This document shows, piece after piece, positions 1-5,019 of a DNA stretch of 5,019 nucleotides (position 1 is the stretch's first letter; each line of letters starts with the position of its first letter). A program made the translations under genes and the position numbers. The DNA is taken from contig WTCC01000075.1 of the NCBI GenBank assembly GCA_013138755.1, positions 1-5,019 of the forward strand, read 5' to 3'. The stretch comes from Gammaproteobacteria bacterium. Its GTDB lineage: Bacteria > Pseudomonadota > Gammaproteobacteria > SZUA-229. The notes below the pieces were generated by a model, which had not been told where the DNA came from, ran no database searches, and worked only from the letters and a program-made list of their open reading frames with translations.

Positions 1-1433
1 GGGTCAATCGCAACTTTGCCTTTCTGCGCATTAGTCGACATCAGAAATTGTTGTATGCTGTAATCTTTTACCGTTAAAGAAGCGATACGAAGATCACCCT
101 TGATATCCATTTCGCGCATCATCTCGACGGGTAACTCGATCTTCTCATCGCCTGATGCGACTTGCCCAGCGACTTCACTCTGCTCTGAAGGTGCAACTTC
201 ATCACTGACTTGAGATTCAGCAACGACGGGTCGCAGGTAATCATTTACATTGATCTGATTCATTACAAGATCATAACGTAACTGCTGTTTCGTTAAATCA
301 ATGACATGCAACCAACCGCTTAACGTGCTGCCATCAAGTATCAGACTAAAGTCATTGGCTTCGAATTTTTCGCCTTGAAACTTTATTACTGTTTTGACAC
401 CGACTTTTGTCAGAGCATCTGCTTTTGCCATCTCCGGCAGTTCAACACCAGCACGTTTCGCGACCTCACGCGCATTGAATGGCTGCACATCGATTGCTCC
501 TTGAATTAATGGTGTTTGCAAAAACTGTGACACATTAATATCAGCTACTGTTGTCGTGCCTAATGCAGATAATTGCAACTGCTTTAGCGTCACACGCTGC
601 TCATCCATCAGCACATTGATGGTGCTCTTGATTTCAAATGTTTCATCCTGCTGGAACATTTCATCCGCGCTAACCAGAATCGTCGCCACAAAATCCAGTA
701 AGCTTATTTCAGTAAACTCCTGATTAAAGGTCAGTTGCGTTGTCATTTTCAAACGAGTATCAATAACGGGTTGATTACTTTCGATGCGGGCACCAAATTC
801 CACATCGACAGGCTTACCAAATTGAATAGCACCTGTTTTTAAGTTTAAGTCTGAAACAGTCGCGCTGGCTTCACTGCTACGATCGTCATAACGAATAGTC
901 GCGTCAACAAATTCAAAGCCCTCAATCTTTAGAGACTGTAAAGGTGAACCGGCTTCACTCTCTGTTACAGCACTATCGACATCAACTTCTTTTACATCAT
1001 CCTTCTGCACGTCTTCATCACTGGCATCATCTTTTGCTGTCAAGCCTGACCAGTTATTTGATTTATCTTCTGCCACTTCAAGTGAAACGTCTAACCCATG
1101 CAGCCGAATAGTGTTGATTTCCACCTCTTTTTTGAGCAACGGCAATACGTTTACTCGGATATCCAATTGTTTTATTGCTGCAAACTGAGCGGCTTGAAAT
1201 CCTTTTTCATTACCCAGGGCAACATCTTCCACTTTCAGCCCCACCCAAGGGAAGATAGATAAGTTGATCTCGCCATCAATGGTAAAATCTCTACCCGTTG
1301 CTTTTTCGACTTGCTCGATAATTTCTGGCTTATAATTATTTGCATCAAATGTCGCCACAAACGCTAGCAACGCTAGCAGCAGCACGGCGATTACAATTAA
1401 AATCAATTTGAATGAGCGGTTCAGTGTTGCCAT
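1..1433 (-). CDS. asmA: AsmA family protein, 3' end outside the window
   Basis: This is an inner-membrane-anchored periplasmic protein of the AsmA family. Family members such as AsmA, TamB and YhdP affect outer-membrane assembly and are thought to move lipids across the periplasm; the exact role here is inferred from the family. The frame is open from ATG 1433 to the left edge, giving 477 complete codons without a stop. E. coli AsmA is a little over 600 residues, so a sizeable C-terminal part is missing. Residues 9-27 form one hydrophobic helix after a short basic start (KLILIVIAVLLLALLAFVA), an uncleaved anchor. The AsmA N-terminal signature follows: FDANNYKPEII at 29-39, KATGRDFTIDG at 44-54 and FPWVGLKVEDVALGN at 61-75. 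Residues 134-162 are an acidic Asp/Glu-rich linker, and the rest reads as alternating beta-type segments. An AGGA ribosome site (1445-1442) lies 8 bases before the ATG. moaC ends 29 bases upstream, with no terminator seen between, so the two are probably co-transcribed. The family call is firm; assignment to AsmA proper rather than a paralogue is less so. Confidence 0.9.
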   Translation of the reverse strand, partial: MATLNRSFKLILIVIAVLLLALLAFVATFDANNYKPEIIEQVEKATGRDFTIDGEINLSIFPWVGLKVEDVALGNEKGFQAAQFAAIKQLDIRVNVLPLLKKEVEINTIRLHGLDVSLEVAEDKSNNWSGLTAKDDASDEDVQKDDVKEVDVDSAVTESEAGSPLQSLKIEGFEFVDATIRYDDRSSEASATVSDLNLKTGAIQFGKPVDVEFGARIESNQPVIDTRLKMTTQLTFNQEFTEISLLDFVATILVSADEMFQQDETFEIKSTINVLMDEQRVTLKQLQLSALGTTTVADINVSQFLQTPLIQGAIDVQPFNAREVAKRAGVELPEMAKADALTKVGVKTVIKFQGEKFEANDFSLILDGSTLSGWLHVIDLTKQQLRYDLVMNQINVNDYLRPVVAESQVSDEVAPSEQSEVAGQVASGDEKIELPVEMMREMDIKGDLRIASLTVKDYSIQQFLMSTNAQKGKVAID

Positions 1434-1462
1434 ATTATTAATCCTGTGAATAGTATTTCCTG

Positions 1463-1954
1463 TTACTTTGACTGTTTATTCCAGTCACCCGATTTGCCAC
1501 CCGACTTATTGAGCAATCCAATATCGTTCATCGTCATGCCACGATCCATGGCTTTACACATGTCGTATATCGTGAGTAAAGTAATCTGCACAGCCGTCAA
1601 TGCTTCCATTTCCACGCCTGTTTGCCCTGTGGTTTTTACCTCAACAAGACAATGTACAGCTGAATTTTTCTCATCTACATTTAGTTGCACATCAACATTT
1701 GTCAGTTGCAAGGGATGGCATAACGGGATGAGATCGGCTGTTTTCTTTGCTGCCATGACGCCAGCAACCCGCGCCACACCCAGAACATCTCCTTTCTTAT
1801 GAACGCCCTGAATAATGCGTTGCAGCGTCTCCGCTTGCATCATGATGCTGCCTTCAGCAACTGCATGACGCTGTGTACTGTTTTTATCTCCCACATCCAC
1901 CATATGCACTTCACCGCGCTGGTTAAAATGATTGAGTTGATCGTCGCTAGTCAT
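1463..1954 (-). CDS. moaC: MoaC, cyclic pyranopterin monophosphate synthase
   Basis: MoaC performs the second half of the first step of molybdenum cofactor synthesis, converting the MoaA product 3',8-cyclo-7,8-dihydro-GTP into cyclic pyranopterin monophosphate in the cytoplasm. The protein has 163 residues, close to the 161 of E. coli MoaC, and covers the whole family. Visible signatures are GEVHMVDVG at 14-22, KKGDV at 53-57, LIPLCHPL at 75-82 with the active-site-region Cys79 and His80, [10 protein letters not shown] at 109-118, DMCKAM at 131-136 with the conserved Asp131 and Lys134 pair, and KSGGKSGDW at 150-158. The start at 1954 gives the normal family N-terminus. The ribosome site is weak, a GGA about 8 bases upstream. 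It is divergent from moaD across 123 bases and lies 29 bases upstream of asmA on the same strand. There is no sign of damage. The partner moaA is not in the window. Confidence 0.97.
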   Translation of the reverse strand: MTSDDQLNHFNQRGEVHMVDVGDKNSTQRHAVAEGSIMMQAETLQRIIQGVHKKGDVLGVARVAGVMAAKKTADLIPLCHPLQLTNVDVQLNVDEKNSAVHCLVEVKTTGQTGVEMEALTAVQITLLTIYDMCKAMDRGMTMNDIGLLNKSGGKSGDWNKQSK

Positions 1955-1993
1955 AAGAAGAATCCATTGTCATACACTGCTACCTGATGAAGT

Positions 1994-2022
1994 ATTATGC
2001 CATTTCTGATGTTTCATTTCTG
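1994..2022 (-). promoter_or_regulatory. Candidate extended -10 promoter for moaC
   Basis: On the minus strand the hexamer CATAAT (1999-1994) matches TATAAT at five of six bases and is preceded by TGG, giving the TGN of an extended -10 element. The -35 position 17 bases upstream (2022-2017, CAGAAA) matches the consensus poorly, as extended -10 promoters tolerate. Transcription would begin near 1987, leaving a leader of roughly 33 bases before the moaC ATG. This is a match by eye only. Confidence 0.4.
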
Positions 2023-2026
2023 CAGA
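2001..2026. repeat. CATTTCTG direct repeat with an adjoining 8-base palindrome
   Basis: CATTTCTG occurs at 2001-2008 and again at 2015-2022, start to start 14 bases apart. The second copy overlaps the perfect palindrome TCTGCAGA (2019-2026). The pair covers the -35 and spacer zone of the candidate moaC promoter, so it could be a regulator site, but repeats this short also arise by chance. Confidence 0.35.
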
Positions 2027-2032
2027 TAAGCC

Positions 2033-2071
2033 CATAATTAGCATGACCAAGAATTAATAAGTCGTTAGAAT
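2033..2071 (+). promoter_or_regulatory. Candidate promoter elements for moaDE
   Basis: Two alternatives can be seen. The first pairs ATGACC (2043-2048) with TAGAAT (2066-2071) at a 17-base spacing, with four and five consensus matches respectively; transcription would then start at or next to the moaD ATG, giving an almost leaderless message. The second uses CATAAT (2033-2038) as the -10, without a recognisable -35, and would give a leader of about 33 bases. The sequence alone does not decide between them. Confidence 0.35.
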
Positions 2072-2077
2072 TAACAC

Positions 2078-2311
2078 ATGTCTATCAACGTACAATTTTT
2101 TGCCAGCCTACGCGAGCAACTAGGCAAACAGCAGGTAACACTGGAATTTACCAGGCCGGTTACTGTGCTCGATATCTGGTCTCAAGCCAGCGATGGACTA
2201 AAAATGCCAAACAACACCTTATGCGCTATCAATATGGAATACGTCAAAACAGATGCTATGGCTAATGATGGTGATGAAGTTGCCTTCTTTCCTCCGGTCA
2301 CCGGCGGGTAA
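2078..2311 (+). CDS. moaD: MoaD, molybdopterin synthase sulfur carrier subunit
   Basis: MoaD is the small ubiquitin-fold subunit of molybdopterin synthase. Its C-terminal glycine is adenylated by MoeB, converted to a thiocarboxylate, and delivers sulfur to the MoaE active site. The protein has 77 residues (E. coli MoaD has 81) and ends in FFPPVTGG, with the Gly76-Gly77 tail exactly at the C-terminus as function requires. The N-terminal strand VQFFASLREQLG (residues 5-16) and the DGDEVAFFPPVTGG end are typical of the ThiS/MoaD family. Two in-frame TAA stops stand in tandem (2309-2314), and moaE begins 6 bases after the first, so the two subunits are made from one transcript. No purine-rich ribosome site precedes the ATG; the upstream bases are an AT-rich run with TAGAAT. 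No upstream in-frame start gives a better family fit. Confidence 0.96.
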   Translation: MSINVQFFASLREQLGKQQVTLEFTRPVTVLDIWSQASDGLKMPNNTLCAINMEYVKTDAMANDGDEVAFFPPVTGG

Positions 2312-2317
2312 TAACAG

Positions 2318-2761
2318 ATGCCCGCCATTTTATTAGACCGAGTTTTTAACCCCTGGGACGAAATTCAACGCTATCAGACAGAAGAATTACGATCCGGGCT
2401 CTACGGTGCCACCGCCAGTTTCGTCGGCACTATGCGTGATTTTAATATCGACGAAAAAGTTAGTCTGATGACACTGGAACATTACCCGGAAATGACGCAA
2501 CACTTCCTGAACGAATTATGCGACAGATGCCTGAAAGACTATGACATCAACGACTGTTTAATCGTCCACCGCTTTGGTGACATTCACCCCGGCGAACCCA
2601 TCGTACTGACAGCAGCATGGTCAGCTCACCGCGCGCAAGCATTTGACGCCTGCCGAAATTTAATAGAAGAACTCAAATCCCACGCTCCTTTTTGGAAAAA
2701 AGAAGCGACAGATAAGGGTGAGCGCTGGGTGCATGATGAACAGCAATCGGATGAAAAATAA
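2318..2761 (+). CDS. moaE: MoaE, molybdopterin synthase catalytic subunit
   Basis: MoaE is the large subunit of the heterotetrameric molybdopterin synthase. It binds cyclic pyranopterin monophosphate and adds two sulfurs from MoaD thiocarboxylate to give molybdopterin. The protein has 147 residues, the usual size. Family motifs in order are the FVGTMRD loop at 35-41 with Arg40, LEHYPEMT at 53-60, IVHRFGDIHPGEP at 82-94, HRAQAFDACR at 104-113, and LKSHAPFWKKE at 119-129. Lys120 and Lys127 correspond to the two catalytic lysines of E. coli MoaE (Lys119 and Lys126). The start lies 6 bases after the moaD stop; only a GGCGGG inside the moaD end can serve as a ribosome site, so translational coupling to moaD is likely. 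The C-terminal tail QQSDEK is charged and not conserved. The gene faces degQ tail to tail. Confidence 0.97.
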   Translation: MPAILLDRVFNPWDEIQRYQTEELRSGLYGATASFVGTMRDFNIDEKVSLMTLEHYPEMTQHFLNELCDRCLKDYDINDCLIVHRFGDIHPGEPIVLTAAWSAHRAQAFDACRNLIEELKSHAPFWKKEATDKGERWVHDEQQSDEK

Positions 2762-2785
2762 AACTTCAAAAACTGGAACCTGAAA

Positions 2786-2810
2786 GGTATAGATTTTTAG
2801 TCTATCGACC
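2786..2810. terminator. Weak hairpin between the convergent moaE and degQ genes
   Basis: GGTATAGA (2786-2793) can pair with TCTAT and ACC (2801-2805 and 2808-2810), making an 8-pair stem with a 2-base CG bulge and a 7-base loop. It sits about midway in the 68-base tail-to-tail gap, where a bidirectional terminator is expected. The stem is AT-rich and neither strand has a clear T run after it, so this is not a convincing intrinsic terminator. Confidence 0.25.
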
Positions 2811-2829
2811 ACTCATCATTTAGCTCTAA

Positions 2830-4191
2830 TTATTCGACAAGAATAAACAGCGCCGTCTGTCCACGTTGCACATTAAATAATATCTGTTGATCGCCCTCAT
2901 TCACTGCGTTTTTCAGATCACTCAATGTTTTCACAGGTGCGCGGTTCACCGATATGATCAGGTCACCTTTCCTCAAACGTGCGTTCCACGCAGCACTGCC
3001 ACGCAACACTTCTGAGACAACAAGATACTGATTACCGCCTTCATCACGACTCTCGATTTCTGCCCCGGCTAGCTTCGGGCTAATTTTTTCACCGGCTATG
3101 GACTGCTCAACTTCATCTTCTATAAAAGCCGTCAGTTTCTTTTCCTTACCGTCTCGAATAACCGTGATATCCATCTTTGCACCAACGCGCATCAGACCCA
3201 CCATGTTACGCATGGCGGAAGCACTTTTTACTGACTCACCATTTATATCGGCGATCACGTCACCCGCTTTCAACCCTGCTTTACTGGCTGCTGAATTTTC
3301 TACCACTTGCGATATCACCACACCCTGATGAACATTTAAACCAAAAGCACGAGCCAGATCCGGTGTGAGATTTTGCATGATGACACCCAACATACCACGA
3401 CGCACTTCACCATACTCTATTAGTTGGCTGGTGATCTCACGGACCATGTTGATAGGAATCGCAAAGCCAATACCTACATTTCCTGTACCGCCAGAAGCTA
3501 AAATGGCGGTATTGATACCGATCAACTCACCTCGCAGGTTAACTAACGCGCCGCCGGAATTTCCTGGATTAATCGACGCATCCGTTTGAATGAAATCCTC
3601 ATAACCTTCTATGCCAAGTCCGCTACGCCCTAAGGCGCTAACGATTCCAGATGTTACCGTTTGCCCCAGACCAAAAGGATTGCCGATAGCCACCGCGAAG
3701 TCGCCCACACGCAAGCTAGAAGAATCGGCAAAAGGCACACTCACTAAACCATCGTGCTCAACCTTCAATATAGCCACGTCTGCCTCTGGGTCCGAACCCA
3801 CCAGTGTTGCTTCCAGCTGCCGTCCATCATGCAGAGTCACCGAAATCTCATCAGCGCCATCAATGACATGGAAATTAGTCACGATATGACCAGCATCCGC
3901 GTCGATGATTACCCCGGAGCCCAAGCTTTTAACTTCTTTACGCTGCGGTAAATTTTCGAAACCTTTAAAAAATCGCCTGAACAAAGGATCATTCAGCAGA
4001 GGATGGTTTTGCATATCGACAGAACCGCGAGTCGCAATATTGACCACAGCAGGGCGAGTTTTTTCAATCATTGGCGCTAGGCTTGGCAGTTCCTGTCCAT
4101 CGACGCTATAAGGAAGCCCAGCAACCGCATTTGACGCGTAGGCTGCCAATATTAATGTCGTCGTCAACAATATAAATCTAACAAAAAACAT
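2830..4191 (-). CDS. degQ: DegQ/MucD-type periplasmic serine endoprotease (HtrA family)
   Basis: This is an HtrA-family protease and chaperone of the periplasm that degrades or holds misfolded envelope proteins. The protein has 453 residues, essentially the length of E. coli DegQ (455). A signal peptide occupies residues 1-24, with a likely cut after AVA before Gly25. The trypsin-like domain shows the full catalytic triad: His108 in TNFHVIDGAD, Asp138 in DPEADVAILKV, and Ser212 in NPGNSGGAL. VAIGNPFGLGQTVTSG (167-182) and FIQTDASINPGNSGG (200-214) are diagnostic. PDZ1 spans about 265-357 and PDZ2 about 372-453; both look intact, which argues against the single-PDZ DegS. The LA loop (about 57-88) is short, as in DegQ and MucD rather than DegP. 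The start at 4191 follows a strong GAGGGG ribosome site and gives a normal signal peptide. A sigma-E-like promoter lies just upstream. DegQ, DegP and MucD names are used interchangeably for such orthologues, so the symbol is less sure than the function. Confidence 0.96.
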   Translation of the reverse strand: MFFVRFILLTTTLILAAYASNAVAGLPYSVDGQELPSLAPMIEKTRPAVVNIATRGSVDMQNHPLLNDPLFRRFFKGFENLPQRKEVKSLGSGVIIDADAGHIVTNFHVIDGADEISVTLHDGRQLEATLVGSDPEADVAILKVEHDGLVSVPFADSSSLRVGDFAVAIGNPFGLGQTVTSGIVSALGRSGLGIEGYEDFIQTDASINPGNSGGALVNLRGELIGINTAILASGGTGNVGIGFAIPINMVREITSQLIEYGEVRRGMLGVIMQNLTPDLARAFGLNVHQGVVISQVVENSAASKAGLKAGDVIADINGESVKSASAMRNMVGLMRVGAKMDITVIRDGKEKKLTAFIEDEVEQSIAGEKISPKLAGAEIESRDEGGNQYLVVSEVLRGSAAWNARLRKGDLIISVNRAPVKTLSDLKNAVNEGDQQILFNVQRGQTALFILVE

Positions 4192-4221
4192 ACTTTCCCC
4201 TCATGGTTTTAACGTAGAAAA

Positions 4222-4249
4222 ATAGACATGATACGACCTGTTTAGTTCC
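4222..4249 (-). promoter_or_regulatory. Candidate sigma-E (RpoE/AlgU) promoter of degQ
   Basis: On the minus strand GGAACTA (4249-4243) is followed after 15 bases by GTCTAT (4227-4222). Counted as in AlgU promoters this is GAACTA, 16 bases, then TCTAT, compared with a consensus of GAACTT, 16-17 bases, TCTGA or TCAAA. The -35 element has one mismatch, the -10 one or two, and the spacing is right. Transcription would start near 4215, giving a leader of about 20-25 bases that contains the degQ ribosome site. degP of E. coli and mucD of Pseudomonas are known members of this regulon, which supports the reading. Confidence 0.55.
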
Positions 4250-4275
4250 AGCATACAGCAAGACTAGTCATGCTG
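4249..4275. repeat. Inverted repeat CAGCAT/ATGCTG enclosing palindrome GACTAGTC
   Basis: CAGCAT (4249-4254) and its reverse complement ATGCTG (4270-4275) bracket 15 bases that end with the perfect 8-base palindrome GACTAGTC (4262-4269). The first arm touches the -35 element of the candidate sigma-E promoter, so a bound protein could influence degQ. This may be an operator or chance. Confidence 0.35.
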
Positions 4276-4299
4276 ACCACAAGATTACTTGAAGTTAAG

Positions 4300-4310
4300 C
4301 AGTTGAACTG
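4300..4310. repeat. Short palindrome CAGTTGAACTG upstream of the FKBP gene
   Basis: CAGTT and AACTG form a perfect inverted repeat around a central G, 38 bases before the FKBP start codon. Its position suits an operator or part of a promoter, but no regulator can be named from it. Confidence 0.3.
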
Positions 4311-4347
4311 ATAAGTTTTGCTGCACAATTAAATATCAGGAAAAATT

Positions 4348-5019
4348 ATGCACCCTTTCATCCGTACAAGCAGCATCATCGTCATTACAGCAGGTCTTTT
4401 TGCCTGTAATGAAAAAACCAACACCGATCAACCTCTGGAGCTAAAAACGTTGGAACAAAAAGCCAGCTACAGCTTCGGTGTCGATGTTGCTAAGGGCCTT
4501 AAACAACAAGGTATCCAGCTCGATATTCATGCGCTTAACCAGGGCATATCAGATGCATACACCGGTACTGAACTTGCATTAAGCGAAGAAGATCGTACCC
4601 AGGCAAAAACAACGTTTCAGACTCAGATACGTGAAACCATGATGAAAGAACAGGCCGCTGTCGGTGATAAAAATTTAGCCGAAGGAAAAGCTTTTCTTGA
4701 AGCAAATACCAAAAAACCAGGCGTCATTACCACAGAGAGTGGTCTGCAATATAAGATCATTACTTCAGGTGACGGCAAACAGCCGACAGCTTCCGATACT
4801 GTCAGCACGCATTACAAAGGCACCTTGATCGATGGACGTGAATTCGACAGTTCATACAAACGCAACAAACCCGCTTCATTCCCGGTCAAAGGCGTTATCA
4901 AAGGTTGGACTGAAGCCCTGCAGTTAATGCATGTCGGCGATAAATGGCAATTATTTATCCCTTCTGATCTGGCTTACGGTGCTACTAAGCGCAGCGAGTT
5001 AATAGAAGCAAATTCAACT
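4348..5019 (+). CDS. Mip-type FKBP peptidyl-prolyl cis-trans isomerase, probable lipoprotein, 3' end outside the window
   Basis: This is an FKBP-type proline isomerase of the Mip/FkpA/FklB group, which acts as a dimeric folding catalyst in the envelope. The frame is open from ATG 4348 to the right edge for 224 codons; only the last beta strand and tail should be missing. Residues 1-20 form a signal with a lipobox-like end, L17-F18-A19-C20. Phe at -2 is unusual, so acylation is probable rather than certain. Asn21 after the Cys would suit outer-membrane sorting. Residues 32-120 match the alpha-helical Mip dimerisation domain (ASYSFGVDVAKGL, GKAFLEANTKKPGV), followed by SGLQYKII and the FKBP fold. 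The binding-pocket residues Tyr156, Phe166, Asp167, Phe178, Val183-Ile184, Trp187, Tyr210 and Ile219 are all present. The loop after Tyr210-Gly211 (ATKRSE) lacks the usual glycines. The AGGA ribosome site at 4338-4341 stands 6 bases before the ATG. The gene is divergent from degQ, another envelope protein-folding factor. Mip, FkpA and FklB cannot be separated here, so no symbol is given. Confidence 0.93.
   Translation, partial: MHPFIRTSSIIVITAGLFACNEKTNTDQPLELKTLEQKASYSFGVDVAKGLKQQGIQLDIHALNQGISDAYTGTELALSEEDRTQAKTTFQTQIRETMMKEQAAVGDKNLAEGKAFLEANTKKPGVITTESGLQYKIITSGDGKQPTASDTVSTHYKGTLIDGREFDSSYKRNKPASFPVKGVIKGWTEALQLMHVGDKWQLFIPSDLAYGATKRSELIEANST

Larger units (their letters stand above)
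1955..2077. promoter_or_regulatory. Divergent promoter region between moaC and moaD
   Basis: This 123-base AT-rich gap must hold the start signals for moaC (minus) and moaDE (plus), because the genes diverge. It contains -10-like hexamers in both directions, a short direct repeat and an 8-base palindrome, listed separately. It is too short for a molybdenum cofactor riboswitch, and no ModE-like or FNR-like (TTGAT-N4-ATCAA) site was seen by eye. Confidence 0.7.
4192..4347. promoter_or_regulatory. Divergent promoter region between degQ and the FKBP gene
   Basis: The 156-base gap lies between two genes that read outward, so it must carry promoters for both. It includes good ribosome sites at each end (GAGGGG for degQ, AGGA for the FKBP), a sigma-E-like promoter for degQ, and several short inverted repeats. 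No clear sigma-70 promoter for the FKBP was found; TTGAAG (4289-4294) and GATAAG (4310-4315) are a poor pair with 15-base spacing. Confidence 0.65.

Noticed and set aside
1446..1987. Plus-strand open frames opposite moaC (1446-1802 and 1799-1987)
   Set aside because: They are antisense to an intact, clearly recognised moaC and match no family known to me.
1955..2077. Molybdenum cofactor riboswitch, ModE site or FNR site before the moa genes
   Set aside because: The gap is too short for the riboswitch, and no TTGAT-N4-ATCAA or long ModE-type palindrome was seen.
3098..4111. A series of plus-strand open frames running opposite degQ, up to 92 codons
   Set aside because: They lie wholly antisense to a well-conserved protease, lack convincing ribosome sites, overlap one another, and have low-complexity unlikely proteins. 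They are by-products of the degQ codons.
4304..4333. A second sigma-E promoter facing the FKBP gene (TGAACTG followed by TTAAA)
   Set aside because: The boxes are about 18 bases apart, longer than the usual spacing, and the -10 lacks the TC of the consensus.
4623..4808. Minus-strand open frame of 61 codons inside the FKBP gene
   Set aside because: It is antisense to a conserved isomerase, with no supporting start signal.
1..5019. CRISPR array, insertion sequence, prophage, toxin-antitoxin, tRNA or other RNA gene
   Set aside because: No long or regularly spaced repeats, transposase frames or tRNA-like arms were found. Nearly all the sequence is accounted for by six housekeeping-type genes.

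Overview
The window carries six protein-coding genes, four of them complete. They look like ordinary chromosomal genes of a gammaproteobacterium. The MoaC, MoaD and MoaE proteins, the DegQ-type protease, the Mip-type FKBP and the AsmA protein all resemble gammaproteobacterial versions, and an inner-membrane-anchored AsmA together with periplasmic DegQ implies a double-membrane envelope. The base composition looks moderately AT-rich by eye. That would suit a Thiotrichales-like or other aquatic gammaproteobacterium, but the genus cannot be fixed from this sequence.

Layout. From the left edge to 1433, minus strand, lies most of an asmA-family gene whose C-terminal part is outside the window. At 1463-1954, minus strand, is moaC, 29 bases upstream of asmA and probably co-transcribed with it. 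The 123-base gap 1955-2077 separates moaC from the divergent pair moaD (2078-2311) and moaE (2318-2761), both plus strand. moaE converges on a degQ-like periplasmic protease gene (2830-4191, minus) across 68 bases that hold only a weak hairpin. A 156-base divergent gap (4192-4347) then leads to a plus-strand Mip/FKBP-type peptidyl-prolyl isomerase with a probable lipoprotein signal, cut off by the right edge.

Two themes emerge. The first is molybdenum cofactor synthesis: MoaC makes cyclic pyranopterin monophosphate, and MoaD with MoaE (molybdopterin synthase) adds the dithiolene sulfurs. moaA and moaB, the usual companions, are not here. The second is the cell envelope: AsmA (inner-membrane-anchored periplasmic protein), DegQ (periplasmic protease and chaperone) and the FKBP (proline isomerase and probable chaperone). 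The most informative regulatory signal is a sequence upstream of degQ that resembles a sigma-E (RpoE/AlgU) promoter, at a good distance from the start codon, which would fit envelope-stress control.

No rRNA, tRNA, CRISPR array, insertion sequence, phage gene or defence system was seen, and nothing supports a wholly new biological system. The findings are modest: promoter candidates, small repeats in the two divergent gaps, weak translation signals for moaD, and an altered active-site-side loop in the FKBP.
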